NCBI RefSeq assembly: GCF_963929015.1
Contig: NZ_CAWVHE010000003.1
Location: forward strand, 496,001-560,000
Source: Merdimonas sp963929015
GTDB lineage: Bacteria; Bacillota; Clostridia; Lachnospirales; Lachnospiraceae
Length of the DNA: 64,000 nt
Reading direction: 5' to 3'
Shown here: positions 17,480-24,943 of the stretch, piece after piece
Layout: the number at the start of each line of letters is the position of its first letter
Position numbering within the stretch: position 1 is the first letter of the stretch
Program-made: the position numbers and the translations under genes
The notes under the pieces: generated by a model
The model's database searches: none
Seen by the model: only the letters and a program-made list of their open reading frames with translations
What the model was told of the DNA's origin: nothing

Positions 17480-18862
17480 ATGACACATGAAAAAATGCGA
17501 GAAATGCTTTCAAAAGATGAAAAGATAACCATAGAATACAAAGAATGTGTAAATCAGATACATGATTCCGTATATGAAACAGTGTCGGCATTTTCCAATC
17601 GGTATGGTGGCTATATTATTATGGGCGTAAAAGATGGAGGAATCCCGATAGGTGTGAATCGAAATGCTGTTAAGGATTTAAAAAAGAATTTTGTAAATCA
17701 ATTGAATAATCCTAATAAAATGTCACCTACTCTGTATTTATCTATAGAAGAATTTGAATATGAGGGAATGTTGTTGTTATATACCTATGTTCCGCCAACA
17801 TCAACGGTAGAAAAATGTTCCGGACGTGTGTATGACAGAAATGAAGAAGGAGATATGGACATTACAGATTCTCCAATACAAATGGAAAATCTTTATGCCA
17901 GAAAGAGCAATACCTATACGGAAAGTAAGCTGTTTCCTTATGTTCGGGAAGAACATTTGAGAACGGATTTAATGCAGAAAGTTCGGAGATTAATTTCAAA
18001 TAACAATCCTCGTCATGAATGGCTGAAAATGTCAGATAAGGAACTTATGGTTAGTGCAGGACTGTATGAAACAGATTTTGTTACAGGAGAGCAGGGATAC
18101 AATCTTGCAGCCATATTACTGTTTGGAAAAGATGAGGTAATCCAATCTTGTGTACCGGGCTATGTTACAGATGCGCTATGCAGAAAAGAGAACATGGATC
18201 GGTATGACGATCGTTTAATTGTAAAAACGAATCTGATTGAGAGTTATGAAATTTTAATGGAGTTTATAGCAAAGCACACATCAGATAAATTCTATCTGGT
18301 TGATAATGTGAGAACTAGTGTCAGAGATTTGATTTCAAGAGAGGTTGTAAGTAATATTTTGGTTCATAGAGATTTTTCCAGTGCGTTTCCGGCAAAGGTC
18401 ATTATTGAAAAAGACTGGATTCGGACGGAAAACTGGTGTAGACCACGGCGTCAGGGGAATATCTTGGAAACGGAATTTACACCATATCCTAAAAATCCGA
18501 TTTTGGCAAGATTCTTTGTTACTGTAGGGTTGGCTGATACAATAGGTTCCGGGGTTAGGAATTTATACAAATACACACCTATTTATACTCCGGGAGGAAA
18601 ACCGGAATTAATTGAGAATGACGTATTTAGAATTAACATTCCGATTACAGAAACAGCAGTCCATGAATATGCTGAAGAAAATGAATTAACAGAACGTGAG
18701 ACCACGATTTTTAAAATGATAAAAGCAAATAATAAATTGACCGTTGAAGAAGTTATGGCTGTTTTAGACATTTCGAGGGCAACTGTATTTAGAGATTATG
18801 CAAAAATCCGAAAAAAATGTGGAGTTTCTTATGATAAAAAAGCGGGTGAATGGAAATTATAA
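17480..18862 (+). CDS. AlbA/Schlafen-type ATP-binding protein with C-terminal winged helix
   Basis: A 460-residue protein. The N-terminal AlbA_2 (divergent AAA-4) domain has 'EYKECVNQIHDSVYETVSAFSNRYGGYIIMGVKDGG' features (about 19-55). The middle holds an ATP-binding-protein-like region ('SREVVSNILVHRDFS', 'GVRNLYKYTPIYTPGG'). The end has a winged-helix segment (about 410-450, 'LTVEEVMAVLDISRATVFRDYAKI'). The family is common in mobile elements and sometimes found in defence islands; its molecular role is unclear. A GGGGTGATG ribosome site precedes the start. The stop codon touches a GAGACT hairpin. Confidence 0.8.
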   Translation: MTHEKMREMLSKDEKITIEYKECVNQIHDSVYETVSAFSNRYGGYIIMGVKDGGIPIGVNRNAVKDLKKNFVNQLNNPNKMSPTLYLSIEEFEYEGMLLLYTYVPPTSTVEKCSGRVYDRNEEGDMDITDSPIQMENLYARKSNTYTESKLFPYVREEHLRTDLMQKVRRLISNNNPRHEWLKMSDKELMVSAGLYETDFVTGEQGYNLAAILLFGKDEVIQSCVPGYVTDALCRKENMDRYDDRLIVKTNLIESYEILMEFIAKHTSDKFYLVDNVRTSVRDLISREVVSNILVHRDFSSAFPAKVIIEKDWIRTENWCRPRRQGNILETEFTPYPKNPILARFFVTVGLADTIGSGVRNLYKYTPIYTPGGKPELIENDVFRINIPITETAVHEYAEENELTERETTIFKMIKANNKLTVEEVMAVLDISRATVFRDYAKIRKKCGVSYDKKAGEWKL

Positions 18863-18883
18863 GTCTCATATTAAAATGAGACT
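18862..18883. repeat. GAGACT hairpin, copy 1
   Basis: AGTCTCAT and ATGAGACT form a perfect 8-bp stem around a 6-base loop, starting at the stop codon of the AlbA-type gene. Two larger relatives follow at 18976 and 19953. Confidence 0.7.
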
Positions 18884-18975
18884 GATGAGATTTACATGAG
18901 ACTACACACCAAACTTTTGAATTTTGCATGCAAAAAAACGGTATATATACGATTTTTAAAGGTGTATGATAAAAA

Positions 18976-19018
18976 TAAGTCTCATGATCTCATTAATTTG
19001 ATGAGACTGTGAGACTTA
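18976..19018. repeat. GAGACT hairpin, copy 2
   Basis: The outer stem is TAAGTCTCA / TGAGACTTA, and an inner stem has CTCAT / ATGAG. It lies 35 bases before the start of the HIRAN gene, where it could act as an operator or an RNA structure. No other coding sequence is seen in the 190-base gap. Confidence 0.65.
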
Positions 19019-19053
19019 TTTTGTGAAAACATATATGTGCTAAAGGAGAGGAA

Positions 19054-19944
19054 ATGGCAGCAGATACAGGAGATTGTACGATATTCTTTTATGGTTCGAA
19101 AGAAAAACTGAATGAATTGACATTCTTTATGAAAGAAGCATGGCGAGTTCATTGTAATTCAGAAAGCTATGAGGTTAATAGAATCGATGAGTATAGTTGG
19201 CTAGGGGATTATGACGAAGAGTGGAATGTTATCCATTCACTGGGTCAGGTAAATAGCTTAGGGTATCAGTTGATTCCTGGCTTTTTGAAAAAAGTAAAAG
19301 AAAAATTTCCAGAACTTTCAATAAAAGGAATTGTGAACCATAATTGGCTGATCTGTGAAGGCGAAGAACATATGAAGATCACTTCTGAAAGTAATTCCAC
19401 AGAAGTCAATTGTGAAGAATGGTGTCTGAAAGAGTTGGATTTGCAGGACTGGGAATCGGAAGAAGAACAGGAAAGGGCACAAGCGGAATTAGAAGAAAGC
19501 TGGTGTTCAACAGAGCAGGAATGGCAGGAAAATTTGTTTAACAGCGAAGACTTATTACGAATTGATTGGTATAGGTTGCAAAGCATGTTAGAGCAACAAA
19601 TGGTTGTCGGAACAAAATATGAAGATAGACCCGTTAATATAGCCAAATTGACAGATGGGGAAAAAGTTTTTCTGGTGAGAGAACCAGAGAATATTTATGA
19701 TGCAAATGCGATAGAGGTTAGAAGTGAAATTGGATCATTAGGACATATTCCCGCAGAGATTAGTGCAAAATTATCGCCACTTATAGATGAAAAGATTATT
19801 GAATGCGAAGCAACGGTGATAACAACAGTATCAAAACTGGAATATGCGGAAAAAGTTTCTGGAACAAAGGTTTTAGAAAAGAATCGAGAAAAACTGGCAA
19901 AAGAACCGCTTTTATGGATAAAAATTCAGATACATAAGTGCTGA
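19054..19944 (+). CDS. HIRAN-domain protein
   Basis: A 296-residue protein. The last 110 residues hold a HIRAN domain ('MVVGTKYEDRPVNIAKL', 'VREPENIYDANAIEV', 'GSLGHIPAEISAKLSPLI'), a module that binds DNA 3' ends in Rad5/HLTF-type repair helicases and also occurs alone in phages and mobile elements. The first 180 residues are acidic (runs of Glu around 130-165) and unrecognised. AAAGGAGAGG precedes the ATG. It is bracketed by two GAGACT hairpins, so it may be separately controlled. A DNA-end sensing role in defence or element upkeep is inference. Confidence 0.75.
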   Translation: MAADTGDCTIFFYGSKEKLNELTFFMKEAWRVHCNSESYEVNRIDEYSWLGDYDEEWNVIHSLGQVNSLGYQLIPGFLKKVKEKFPELSIKGIVNHNWLICEGEEHMKITSESNSTEVNCEEWCLKELDLQDWESEEEQERAQAELEESWCSTEQEWQENLFNSEDLLRIDWYRLQSMLEQQMVVGTKYEDRPVNIAKLTDGEKVFLVREPENIYDANAIEVRSEIGSLGHIPAEISAKLSPLIDEKIIECEATVITTVSKLEYAEKVSGTKVLEKNREKLAKEPLLWIKIQIHKC

Positions 19945-19952
19945 TTGTAATT

Positions 19953-19991
19953 AGTCTCACAATCTCATGGATAAAATGAGACTGTGAGACT
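19953..19991. repeat. GAGACT hairpin, copy 3
   Basis: The outer stem AGTCTCAC / GTGAGACT encloses an ATCTCAT / ATGAGA inner stem. It lies directly behind the HIRAN gene and in front of the convergent XRE gene and could end transcription from both sides. Confidence 0.65.
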
Positions 19992-20005
19992 GGTATGTAA
20001 TATGT

Positions 20006-20572
20006 TTAGGCGGAAACGGGCGGTTTCCGCCATTTTTTCTTCGGTTCATGTTTTCCGCAGTCATCACAGGTCATAGGCCAGTTGATTTTCCACTCAAAAT
20101 ATTCGTCTCTGGTAATCTCACCGTTTTTTAGTTCATTTTTTCTTATGAGCCATTCTTTTAGAAAATCGTTTAAAATTCCATAGTTAAACCACAGGCAGAC
20201 CGGAGGATGAGCCGGCCATTCATCATTATCATGATAACGGACGGTGGTATCACCGTTATCGTTGCATTTTTCGTCAGGGTAGGTCTCAGGAAGAAACATA
20301 TTGATAGAGGACGGATTAAATTCATCCAGCCAGAAAAGCAATTCCAGCATCTCAGAAGCATCCCGTCCGGCAGTGTCATATAATGTCCACGGGTTTACAT
20401 CCAGAATTTTTGCAATCTGATCTACCAAATCTTTTTTCGGGACACGACTTCCATTTTCATATTGAACAATGCGATGCCCGTCTTTTTCTCCTATTCCTAA
20501 TCTAAGCGCCAGTTCTTTCTGGGTCATTCCCCGGAACTGGCGTATTTTTTTTAATTTAAGATTAAAGTTCAT
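20006..20572 (-). CDS. XRE-family transcriptional regulator
   Basis: A 188-residue protein. An N-terminal helix-turn-helix covers about 5-62 ('QFRGMTQKELALRLGI...RIVQYENGSRVPKKDLVDQIAKIL'). The C-terminal 120 residues are unrecognised and include 'MTCDDCGKHEPKKKW', a possible metal-binding tail. It is transcribed away from the recombinase module. A strong rightward promoter flanked by paired GTGCAC sites lies just upstream, so it is a good candidate for the repressor that keeps the element's excision genes silent. Confidence 0.82.
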   Translation of the reverse strand: MNFNLKLKKIRQFRGMTQKELALRLGIGEKDGHRIVQYENGSRVPKKDLVDQIAKILDVNPWTLYDTAGRDASEMLELLFWLDEFNPSSINMFLPETYPDEKCNDNGDTTVRYHDNDEWPAHPPVCLWFNYGILNDFLKEWLIRKNELKNGEITRDEYFEWKINWPMTCDDCGKHEPKKKWRKPPVSA

Positions 20573-20648
20573 GATTTCCCAATCCTTTTTATAGTGTTTT
20601 CAAGTTTAATTTTATTTTACTACTAAAAATTTCATTTGTAAACAGAAA

Positions 20649-20736
20649 AGTGCACAAAAAAGTGCACTGGTGTATTGACTTTGGTTTTACACAGGAATAT
20701 AATGACAGTAAAATAAAGTGCACAAAAAAGTACACT
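20649..20736 (+). promoter_or_regulatory. Strong promoter bracketed by two pairs of GTGCAC operators
   Basis: The -35 TTGACT (20675-20680) and -10 TATAAT (20698-20703) are 17 bases apart. Upstream, AGTGCAC occurs at 20649 and 20661; downstream, AGTGCAC at 20717 and AGTACAC at 20729. Each pair has a 12-base repeat distance, and the pairs lie 68 bases apart. The layout fits cooperative binding of a repressor dimer on both sides of the promoter, with looping or blocking. It would drive the small genes and recombinase at 20799-23015. Confidence 0.7.
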
Positions 20737-20798
20737 ACAAAAACTAATCGCACATTGAAAAATAAATGAGCTGTATGATCTGTCAACAGACTGTCGCC

Positions 20799-20906
20799 AT
20801 GAACCGGATGCTCGGAGAGCGCAGACAGACACTCCGGAAACGGTGGGAATGCTTCGAGAAGGAGGTGCCCATATCCCGAAAGGGTAGAGGTTATCTGAAA
20901 CGATAA
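20799..20906 (+). CDS. Possible 35-residue basic peptide
   Basis: The open frame MNRMLGERRQTLRKRWECFEK... starts 96 bases behind the -10 of the element promoter and ends at 20906. It is very basic. There is no clear ribosome site, so it may be only untranslated leader. The 105 bases to the next gene hold nothing I recognise. Confidence 0.25.
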   Translation: MNRMLGERRQTLRKRWECFEKEVPISRKGRGYLKR

Positions 20907-21011
20907 CGACAGATGATATGAATGGAAGCCAAACCCAGATTCACAAATAACTGCAGATCGCAGCAGAAATGAGGTGATTCCGAAAAATATAATAGGAAAG
21001 GGGGAGGTATA

Positions 21012-21173
21012 ATGTGTAAAGAACTGGAATATGCAAAGAAGATAGCACTGGTAAGAAAATTATTCCGGGCAGGGGGATTGTCTGAAGCGGAATATAACAG
21101 AGTGAGAGCAAAGCTGATGGATATGTATCATGTTATTGAAAATGATTTGGAAAAACAGTCGGTTTTGGCTTGA
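21012..21173 (+). CDS. SHOCT-like small protein (53 aa)
   Basis: MCKELEYAKKIALVRKLFRAGGLSEAEYNRVRAKLMDMYH...: the 'LFRAGGLSEAEYNRVRAKL' part is the short helical SHOCT pattern. A GGGGGAGG site precedes the ATG. Similar small SHOCT proteins are commonly found just ahead of serine recombinases in Firmicutes elements. A role as recombination-directionality or accessory factor is possible but only inferred. Confidence 0.65.
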   Translation: MCKELEYAKKIALVRKLFRAGGLSEAEYNRVRAKLMDMYHVIENDLEKQSVLA

Positions 21174-21184
21174 AGAATAGAAAA

Positions 21185-21340
21185 ATGAAAGAGGAAATAA
21201 TCATGGAAGAGAAAATATTTCAACAATCGTTCATATTTTATTTTAGACGTATGATAACAACACAGAAACGAAGAAAAGCCATAAGAAAAATGTGGCAGGT
21301 GAGAGAAATGGAGGAAATGTATGAGAAACACACAGGTTGA
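21185..21340 (+). CDS. Small protein overlapping the recombinase start (51 aa)
   Basis: MKEEIIMEEKIFQQSFIFYF... then a very basic stretch (TTQKRRKAIRKMWQVREMEEMYEKHTG). It starts 12 bases after the SHOCT gene and its last 20 bases overlap the recombinase start, which suggests translational coupling. No family is recognised. Its basic helix could bind DNA. Confidence 0.45.
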   Translation: MKEEIIMEEKIFQQSFIFYFRRMITTQKRRKAIRKMWQVREMEEMYEKHTG

Positions 21341-23015
21341 AATTTTACAGGCAACAAAACCACTTCCCAACGGAAGAGGGAGAAGAAGAGCAGGAGTGCA
21401 GATTGACAGAATCCGGGTAGCTGCATATTGCAGGGTATCTACAGACGGGGATGAGCAGTTGGGGAGTTTTGCATCCCAGAAAGCCTATTACGAGGATAAA
21501 ATCAGAGAGAATCCCCAGTGGGCACTTGCCGGAATTTTTGCGGATGAAGCGATCACCGGAACAAAAGCAGATAAAAGACCGGGATTTCAAGAAATGATCC
21601 AGAGATGTATGAATGGCGAAATAGATATGATTCTTACGAAATCAATTTCCCGTTTTGCACGAAATACGCTGGATACATTGAACTATGTCAGGATGCTTAC
21701 GAATCAGAGAATTCCCATTATATTTGAAAAAGAAAATATCAATACAATGGATATGAACGGAGAACTTCTTCTGACAATTATGAGTTCACTGGCACAGCAG
21801 GAAGTGGAATCTCTGTCCGGTAATGTAAAGATGGGAGTTAAAATGAAGATGAAAAGAGGAGAACTGGTAGGGTTCAATGGGTGCTTCGGCTATGATTATC
21901 ACCCAGAGGATAAGAGTCTTACCGTTAATGAAAAAGAAGCGGAAATAGTGCGTTTTATGTATGATATGTATATACAGGGATATGGCAGTACCACCATTGC
22001 GAAAAGATTGACAGAAATGGAAATTAAAAATAAAAGAGGTGTAGTTAGGTGGGACGGCGGCAGTGTGATGGGAATTCTCACAAATGAGAAGTATAAAGGA
22101 GATATTCTTCAAGGGAAAACTTTTACGCTTGATCCCATATCGAAAAGACGGCTTGATAACAGAGGAGAAGAAGAACAATATTATATCAGGGATCATCATG
22201 AGCCGATTGTATCGAGAGAAATCTGGGACAGGGTAGCAGCTATCCACAGCGAGCGGGTAAAAACTAAAGTAATACCTACTACCGGAAACCGGGAACGTTA
22301 CACCCGACAGTTTGCTTTCAGCAGTATGCTGGAGTGCGGATACTGTGGACATAAACTTTCCAGAAGAACAAGGCATCAGACCACTGTAACGAAAAAACCG
22401 GTATGGCAGTGTATGAATGCCACAAAGAACGGAATTGAAAGTTGCCCACATTGTAAAGCCATTGATGAAGTAATTATCGAGGGAGCATTTCTGGAAGCTT
22501 TCCGGCTACTAACCGATAATTTTGATGATGTGCTGGATTCGGTACTGCATACCATAGAGGAAGTATTAAATGACGATACGGAATTAAAACGAGTGAAACA
22601 GCTGGAAAAGGAAATCAATAATGTAGAATCAAGAAAAAGCAGGTTAACAGATCTGTTGATTGATGGTAAAATAGAACAGCAAGCATACGAAGAAAAGAAT
22701 AACAGTTTTCTCCGTAAACTTCATAAGCTGACAGAGGAAAAAGCATATCTGGAAGAGAATATCGGACAGCAGAAGAATGTCAGCAAGCGTATGGCGCAGC
22801 TCCGTAAGACACTGGAAAATGAAGAAACAATGGATGAATTTGACCGTGTAGTGTTTGAGAGTATTGTGGAAAAGGTAATTGTCGGCGGGTATGATGAAGA
22901 CGGAAACCCGACACCGTACAAGTTAACCTTTATCCTGAAATGTGATCAGAACTTAAATATAATGGATGCGAAAGCAGACTACAAGGCAAATCACAAGAAA
23001 GAGAGGGTGTCATAA
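21321..23015 (+). CDS. Large serine recombinase, integrase of the element
   Basis: A 564-residue site-specific recombinase. The N-terminal resolvase domain has the catalytic Ser40 in 'AAYCRVST' and 'TKSISRFARNTLDTLNYVRML'. The recombinase domain ('GFNGCFGYDYHPEDKSL', 'ILTNEKYKGDILQGKTF') is followed by a zinc ribbon (CGYCGHKLSRR ... SCPHC) and a coiled coil (about 430-500). All are complete. The gene lies right inside the border that carries the displaced rlmD end, as expected of the integrase that made the insertion. The start is at 21321 behind a GGAGG-like site. Confidence 0.93.
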   Translation: MRNTQVEILQATKPLPNGRGRRRAGVQIDRIRVAAYCRVSTDGDEQLGSFASQKAYYEDKIRENPQWALAGIFADEAITGTKADKRPGFQEMIQRCMNGEIDMILTKSISRFARNTLDTLNYVRMLTNQRIPIIFEKENINTMDMNGELLLTIMSSLAQQEVESLSGNVKMGVKMKMKRGELVGFNGCFGYDYHPEDKSLTVNEKEAEIVRFMYDMYIQGYGSTTIAKRLTEMEIKNKRGVVRWDGGSVMGILTNEKYKGDILQGKTFTLDPISKRRLDNRGEEEQYYIRDHHEPIVSREIWDRVAAIHSERVKTKVIPTTGNRERYTRQFAFSSMLECGYCGHKLSRRTRHQTTVTKKPVWQCMNATKNGIESCPHCKAIDEVIIEGAFLEAFRLLTDNFDDVLDSVLHTIEEVLNDDTELKRVKQLEKEINNVESRKSRLTDLLIDGKIEQQAYEEKNNSFLRKLHKLTEEKAYLEENIGQQKNVSKRMAQLRKTLENEETMDEFDRVVFESIVEKVIVGGYDEDGNPTPYKLTFILKCDQNLNIMDAKADYKANHKKERVS

Positions 23016-23104
23016 TGGAGCAGAATAAAGTGGAAATTTTAGAAGCATTGAACAATGAAAAAATGTACTCATTAAGAGGTGACGAGGTTGGGGAAATGTG
23101 TTCA

Positions 23105-23156
23105 CCAGAAGGTAACGACACATACAGAATGTGTCTGCCTTCTGAATAAAAAATAA
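23105..23156 (+). other. rlmD: Right attachment site (attR) with displaced rlmD 3' end
   Basis: Reading from 23118 gives T-HTECVCLLNKK and then TAA (23154-23156). This matches the current rlmD end HVECVCLMSKK at 8 of 11 positions. These are the original last codons of the methyltransferase, pushed 21 kb away by the insertion. In another frame a 44-codon open frame (23015-23149, MEQNKVEILEAL...), overlapping the recombinase stop by one base, crosses the site. It is probably a leftover of a second recombinase gene or the attachment region itself. Confidence 0.75.
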
Positions 23157-23298
23157 GGCTGTTTACCAGTAATGTACGCGCTGGTTGCGGAATTGTAAAG
23201 TCTGGTTGCTGGCGCAGGATGGCCCAAAACAGTATACTTTCCTTAACAAAGACCAGTGCGGCGCGTCAGACAGGCCGTCTGGCAGAAGGAGAAAGCAT

Positions 23299-24291
23299 AT
23301 GATCTTAGCAGACAAAATTATTTATTTACGAAAGAAGGCCGGCTGGTCCCAGGAGGAACTGGCGGAGAAAATGGAAGTAAGCCGGCAATCCATTTCTAAA
23401 TGGGAAGGGGCTTTGTCGGTTCCGGATATGAATCGGATCCTGAAACTGTCAGAACTATTTGATGTCAGTACAGACTATCTTCTCCGTGATGAGATGGAAG
23501 AAGAGGAGAAAAACCCGGCAGCAGATGAGAAGATTGCAGACGAGACAGGAGAGAAGCTGGTGCCAGTGTCCATGGAACTTGCCAACGATTATCTGGCTCA
23601 TTGTCAGAAGGTCTCTGTTCCCTGCGCTTTTGGCGTGTTTTTATGTATTATGTCCCCGGTATTTCTGCTGCTTCTTTCCGGAGCCGGAGAAGCAGGATTG
23701 CTTCCGTTGACAGAAGATCAGGGAGCCCTTCTGGGGACTACTATCCTGATTCTTCTGATCGTTGCGGCAGTATCTATCTTTGTGATCACCGGCCATTATG
23801 ACGAGAAGTATGATTTTCTGGAGAAAGAGGCGCTGGATACAGCCTACGGAGTAGATGGCATGGTTCGGGACCGGAAGCAGAAATATGAGAGAAGTCATGT
23901 CATAGAACTGGCAGCGGGAGTGGCGCTGTGTGTGGCCTCCTGTATCCCTATTTTTCTGATGATCCTGTTATTCGGAGAAGAAAATGTCATGGCGCTTACC
24001 GGGGCGATCAGCCTGTTGCTGTTTCTCGTGGCAACCGGAGTCTTTCTCATTGTGCGTACCTGCATTATCTGGGATGGTTATCAGGTTCTTCTGGAAGAGG
24101 GAGATTATACCCGGATCGCCAAGAAGCAGAATAAACGGATCAGCGGGATCTACTGGGGTTGTGTGACGGCTGTGTATCTGCTGGTCAGTTTCCTGACGAT
24201 GGAGTGGCATATTACCTGGGTGATCTGGCCGGTGGCAGGAATCGTGTGGGGCGTAGTCAGCAGCATTTACCGGAATCAGGTGGAGCGGTAA
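23299..24291 (+). CDS. XRE-family regulator with C-terminal membrane domain
   Basis: A 330-residue protein from the ATG at 23299 (AGAAGGAG in front; upstream in-frame codons lack a ribosome site). Helix-turn-helix at 1-65 ('LRKKAGWSQEELAEKMEVSRQSISKWEG'), an acidic linker (66-95), and then about six hydrophobic segments (VPCAFGVFLCIMSPVFLLLL; TTILILLIVAAVSIFVI; ELAAGVALCVASCIPIFLMI; TGAISLLLFLVATGVFLIV; GCVTAVYLLVSFLTM; WPVAGIVWGVVSSIY). Such membrane-bound XRE proteins are frequent in Clostridia; the signal they sense is not known. It is the first intact chromosomal gene after the element. Confidence 0.8.
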   Translation: MILADKIIYLRKKAGWSQEELAEKMEVSRQSISKWEGALSVPDMNRILKLSELFDVSTDYLLRDEMEEEEKNPAADEKIADETGEKLVPVSMELANDYLAHCQKVSVPCAFGVFLCIMSPVFLLLLSGAGEAGLLPLTEDQGALLGTTILILLIVAAVSIFVITGHYDEKYDFLEKEALDTAYGVDGMVRDRKQKYERSHVIELAAGVALCVASCIPIFLMILLFGEENVMALTGAISLLLFLVATGVFLIVRTCIIWDGYQVLLEEGDYTRIAKKQNKRISGIYWGCVTAVYLLVSFLTMEWHITWVIWPVAGIVWGVVSSIYRNQVER

Positions 24292-24373
24292 GCAGAAATC
24301 TGAAAATACTTCTTTTCACTCCCAGAGGGCAGGATTATAATAAAGGCAGGAAGAAAAAAGGAGGAAGTGCAGA

Positions 24374-24886
24374 ATGGAATTTTCAGAAGTTGTAAGAGAA
24401 CGGTATTCCTGTAAGAGTTATGACAGCCGTCAGATTGAACAGGAAAAGCTGGATCGGATCCTGGAGGCAGGACGCCTGGCGCCTACTGCCAAGAACCTGC
24501 AGGAACAGCACATTTATGTGGTACAGTCAAAGGAAGGACTTGCAAAGATCGATAAGCTGACCCGGTGTCGTTATGGAGCGCCCACGGTGCTTCTGGTGGC
24601 CTTTGATAAAAACAGTGTGTTTACTTATCCGGGAGGCAAACGGGATTCCGGGATTGAGGATGCGGCCATCGTGGCCACTCATCTGATGCTGGCGGCTAAA
24701 GATACAGGGGTGGAGAGCTGCTGGCTCAACCTGTTTGATCCGGAAGAGGCGGCAAAAGAATTCGGACTTCCTAAGCAGGAGGAGGTGCTGATGCTTCTGG
24801 ACCTGGGGTATCCGACGGAAGATGCGGGTCCTCTGCCAAATCATAGCAACCGCAAAGAACTTTCAGAGACGGTCAGCTACCTGTAA
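24374..24886 (+). CDS. Nitroreductase family protein
   Basis: A 170-residue FMN-binding nitroreductase-fold protein. 'RYSCKSYDSRQIEQEKLDRILEAGRLAPTAKNLQ' is the standard N-terminal flavin-binding start, and 'GIEDAAIVATHLMLAAKDTGVESCWLN' is the central helix with catalytic-site surroundings. It is short but complete for the small clostridial subgroup. AAGGAGGAAGTGCAGA precedes the ATG. The physiological substrate (quinone, nitro compound or other) cannot be read from sequence. Confidence 0.85.
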   Translation: MEFSEVVRERYSCKSYDSRQIEQEKLDRILEAGRLAPTAKNLQEQHIYVVQSKEGLAKIDKLTRCRYGAPTVLLVAFDKNSVFTYPGGKRDSGIEDAAIVATHLMLAAKDTGVESCWLNLFDPEEAAKEFGLPKQEEVLMLLDLGYPTEDAGPLPNHSNRKELSETVSYL

Positions 24887-24902
24887 GACATTATGAAAAA
24901 AC

Positions 24903-24941
24903 AAGAGATCCCGGCCGGGGTGTTCCCGGTCAGGATCTCTT
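24903..24941. terminator. Bidirectional terminator between nitroreductase and asnS
   Basis: AAGAGATCCCGGCCGGG pairs with CCCGGTCAGGATCTCTT. There is a run of A before and T-rich sequence after, between convergent genes. Confidence 0.85.
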
Positions 24942-24943
24942 GC

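Larger units (their letters stand above)
1854..23116. mobile_element. rlmD-integrated genomic element with defence cargo
   Basis: A roughly 21.3 kb A+T-rich block lies between the 3' end of the rRNA methyltransferase gene and an orphan copy of that same gene end. Its right border encodes a large serine recombinase, the expected integrase. Inside are defence-like genes, XRE and RHH regulators, and insertion sequences. No relaxase, coupling ATPase or type IV secretion gene is visible, so it is not a self-transmissible element as it stands. Integration of serine-recombinase elements in rum genes is known in streptococci. The boundaries come from comparing the two gene ends and are inferred to within a few bases. 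Confidence 0.75.

Noticed and set aside
1854..23116. Integrative conjugative element
   Set aside because: No relaxase, coupling protein or type IV secretion gene is found inside; it can at most be mobilised by another element.
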